From UBA1715 sp036752345 (GTDB taxonomy: Bacteria > Bacteroidota > Bacteroidia > Bacteroidales > UBA1715), in assembly GCA_036752345.1 (NCBI GenBank), contig DAIOSV010000034.1, positions 1 to 25,779 on the forward strand: a stretch of DNA of 25,779 bases. The letters are read 5' to 3'. Every line of letters begins with the position of its first letter. Within the stretch, counting starts at the first letter, position 1. A program made the translations under genes and the position numbers. Under the pieces are notes generated by a model. That model was not told the origin of the DNA, did no database searches, and worked only from the letters and a program-made list of their open reading frames with translations. This document shows, piece by piece, positions 23,868 to 25,779 of the stretch.

Positions 23868-25757
23868 TTACTGATTTAAACACGTTTTTATTTGAGCAAC
23901 TATGCCATCAAAATCGTAACCACACTGCTTGTAAAGTTCTTCTTGAGTTCCATGCGAAACAAATTCATCGTGAACACCCATACGCACTACCGAACCTTTG
24001 AACGATGTTTCTTGCAACGCTTCCAACACTGCGGAACCAAAACCACCATTTATCAATCCATCTTCGATAGTAATAATTGTGCTAAATTTTCCAGCTATAT
24101 TATGTAGCAACTCGGTATCGAGAGGTTTTATCCAACGCATATTGTAAACGGCTGCAGTTTTTCCGGTTGCTTGTGCAACTGCTTCTGCTGCCTTGCAAGC
24201 CACATTACCCACAAAACCGACCGTGAGTACAGCCACTTCTTCTCCTTCGTAAATACATTCTCCTTTGCCTATCGGCATCAATTCCATAGATTTACGCCAG
24301 TGCAAAAATTCACCATTACCACGAGGATAGCGAATGGCAAATGGTTGCGGAGTAGAATATGCGGTAAACATAAGGTTACGCAACTCTATCTCGTTGAGCG
24401 GAGCTACCACCGTCATATTTGGTATAGCACGCATATACGGAATGTCGAACAAGCCATGATGCGTAACGCCATCGGCTCCAACAAGACCGGCTCTATCAAG
24501 ACAAAAAACTACATGCAGATTTTGAATTGCCACATCATGAATCACCTGATCGTAGGCACGCTGCATAAAGGTTGAGTATATATTGCAAAACGGTATCAAT
24601 CCTTCTTTTGCCATTCCCGCCGACATTGTCACAGCGTGTTGCTCGGCTATTCCAACATCAAATGTACGATCGGGCATATTCTTCATGAGAATATTCATAG
24701 AACAACCCGTTGCCATAGCAGGAGTAACACCCATCACTCGCTCGTCTTTTTGCGCAAGTTCAAGCAAGGTTTCTCCAAACACTTCCTGGTACTTCGGCGG
24801 AATAGTATTTTTATCGGGCAAAGGAATCATTTCACCCGTTTCTTTGTCGAATTTACGCGGAGCGTGCCAATCGGTTTGTTCTTCTTCGGCGGGTTTAAAT
24901 CCTTTTCCTTTTTGTGTATGAATATGAAGTAATTTCGGTCCTTGTATTTTCTGAATATCTTGCAAAGTACGAGTCAATTGGAACACATTGTGTCCATCAA
25001 CCGGCCCAAAATAGCGGAATCCCAATGATTCGAACAAATTACTTTCTTTGAAAAATAGCGACTTAAGTCCGTGCCCAATACGATGGAAAAATATGCGCAT
25101 ATCGGGGCCAAATTGGCTCACTTTTTTAGAAAAATTCCATGTCTTATCGCGCAAGCGATTGTACGTCTGCGAAGTTATTACATCAATCAAATATTGGTGC
25201 AAACCGCCCACATTGGCATCAATGGCCATATCGTTGTCGTTGAGAATAACCAACACGTTGGCTTTGCTTCCGCCAGCGTAGTCGAGTGCCTCAAACGCCT
25301 CGCCACCGGTAAGAGCTCCATCGCCTATTATGGCTACAACCTGTCGGTTTTCGCCTTTTGCTTTTGCCGCAATAGCCATACCTATAGCAGCAGAAACCGA
25401 AATTGACGCATGACCGGCAATAAAACTGTCATACTCGCTTTCTTGCGGGTTTGGGAAACCCGAAATGCCATTCAATTTACGATTGGTAGAAAATTTTTTT
25501 CGACGTTCGGTAAGAATTTTGTGGCCATATGCTTGATGCCCTACGTCCCATACTATACGGTCGTATGGTGTTTTGAATGCATAATGCAAAGCTACAGAAA
25601 GCTCAACCGTACCAAGACTTGCACCAAAGTGCCCTGGATTATGACTCGCTTCATCTATAATAAATTCCCGTAATTCTTTGCAAACTTGTGGCAATTGCTC
25701 TATACTAAGTTTTCGCAAATCATCGGGACCATCGATATTTTCTAACAAATTACTCAA
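23868..25757 (-). CDS. dxs: 1-Deoxy-D-xylulose-5-phosphate synthase
   Basis: First enzyme of the MEP isoprenoid pathway; condenses pyruvate and glyceraldehyde-3-phosphate with thiamine diphosphate. Motifs: NPGHFGASLGTVELSVALHY (40-59), WDVGHQAYGHK, the ThDP signature GDGALTGGEA (145-154) ending near LNDNDMAI (172-179), KGKGFKPAE, DVGIAEQHAVTMSAGMA with the catalytic Glu, and DRAGLVGADGVTHHG. The 629-residue length is normal. The start is TTG: the next in-frame upstream codon that matters is a TAA at 25769-25767, there is no ATG between, and AAGGAA sits six nt before the TTG. The residues that follow (LLENIDGPDDLRKLS) match the usual N-terminus. First gene of an operon with the small secreted protein and SpoU methyltransferase. 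Confidence 0.96.
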   Translation of the reverse strand: MSNLLENIDGPDDLRKLSIEQLPQVCKELREFIIDEASHNPGHFGASLGTVELSVALHYAFKTPYDRIVWDVGHQAYGHKILTERRKKFSTNRKLNGISGFPNPQESEYDSFIAGHASISVSAAIGMAIAAKAKGENRQVVAIIGDGALTGGEAFEALDYAGGSKANVLVILNDNDMAIDANVGGLHQYLIDVITSQTYNRLRDKTWNFSKKVSQFGPDMRIFFHRIGHGLKSLFFKESNLFESLGFRYFGPVDGHNVFQLTRTLQDIQKIQGPKLLHIHTQKGKGFKPAEEEQTDWHAPRKFDKETGEMIPLPDKNTIPPKYQEVFGETLLELAQKDERVMGVTPAMATGCSMNILMKNMPDRTFDVGIAEQHAVTMSAGMAKEGLIPFCNIYSTFMQRAYDQVIHDVAIQNLHVVFCLDRAGLVGADGVTHHGLFDIPYMRAIPNMTVVAPLNEIELRNLMFTAYSTPQPFAIRYPRGNGEFLHWRKSMELMPIGKGECIYEGEEVAVLTVGFVGNVACKAAEAVAQATGKTAAVYNMRWIKPLDTELLHNIAGKFSTIITIEDGLINGGFGSAVLEALQETSFKGSVVRMGVHDEFVSHGTQEELYKQCGYDFDGIVAQIKTCLNQ

Positions 25758-25779
25758 TGTTATTCCTTACTCTTTGAAA

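Overview
The window (about 25.8 kb, AT-rich) comes from a Gram-negative bacterium of the phylum Bacteroidota, most likely order Bacteroidales. Three things point there. Nearly every transcription unit starts with a TAnnTTTG -7 element, and three also carry a perfect TTTG at exactly 19 nt, which is the promoter type of the Bacteroidota primary sigma factor. Several proteins belong to families typical of the phylum: a DUF4491 membrane protein, a lipoprotein with the 'TPTGGP.DT..P' start and Ig-like domain, and a DAHP synthase/chorismate mutase fusion. KdsB implies lipopolysaccharide. All genes are housekeeping or cell-envelope genes. I see no prophage, IS element, CRISPR, rRNA or tRNA. One run of exactly 100 N (4614-4713) is a scaffold gap.

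Layout. (1) 1-119: 5' end of a secreted protein, minus strand. (2) 204-4562, minus: ftsE-like ATPase, sufB, a HEAT-like helical protein, sufC and an unusually short sufD. This is an iron-sulfur cluster assembly operon with an extra gene. (3) 4714-5783, minus: DUF4491 membrane protein (cut by the gap) and an AlkD-type DNA alkylation repair protein. (4) 5971-8460, plus: large Ig-like lipoprotein. (5) 8563-13205, minus: aromatic amino acid operon: leader peptide, pheA, tyrA, DAHP synthase/chorismate mutase, aroB, aroD. (6) 13466-14581, plus: CNNM/CBS membrane protein, tail to tail with kdsB. (7) 15504-19133, plus: metH, B12-dependent methionine synthase. (8) 19214-21491, minus: secreted VWA-domain protein and a secreted partner of unknown function. 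(9) 21565-22938, plus: NOP2/RsmF-type m5C methyltransferase, overlapping tail to tail with a minus operon of dxs, a small secreted protein and a SpoU-type RNA methyltransferase (22935-25757).

The most notable finding is upstream of pheA. A complete ribosome-mediated attenuator can be read directly: a 25-residue leader peptide containing FAFYFYYFFY (nine aromatic residues in ten), then a 9-bp GC-rich terminator hairpin with a GAAA loop and a U-tract, and a 7-nt segment inside the end of the leader ORF that is perfectly complementary to the 5' arm of the terminator. It would couple charged Phe- and Tyr-tRNA levels to the whole operon, which runs from the first shikimate-pathway step to the Phe and Tyr branch enzymes.

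Other points worth a look are the HEAT-like gene and minimal SufD in the suf operon, a near-leaderless promoter for the DUF4491 gene, interleaved divergent promoters at 21506-21549, and two look-alike intergenic palindromes at 11353 and 19139.
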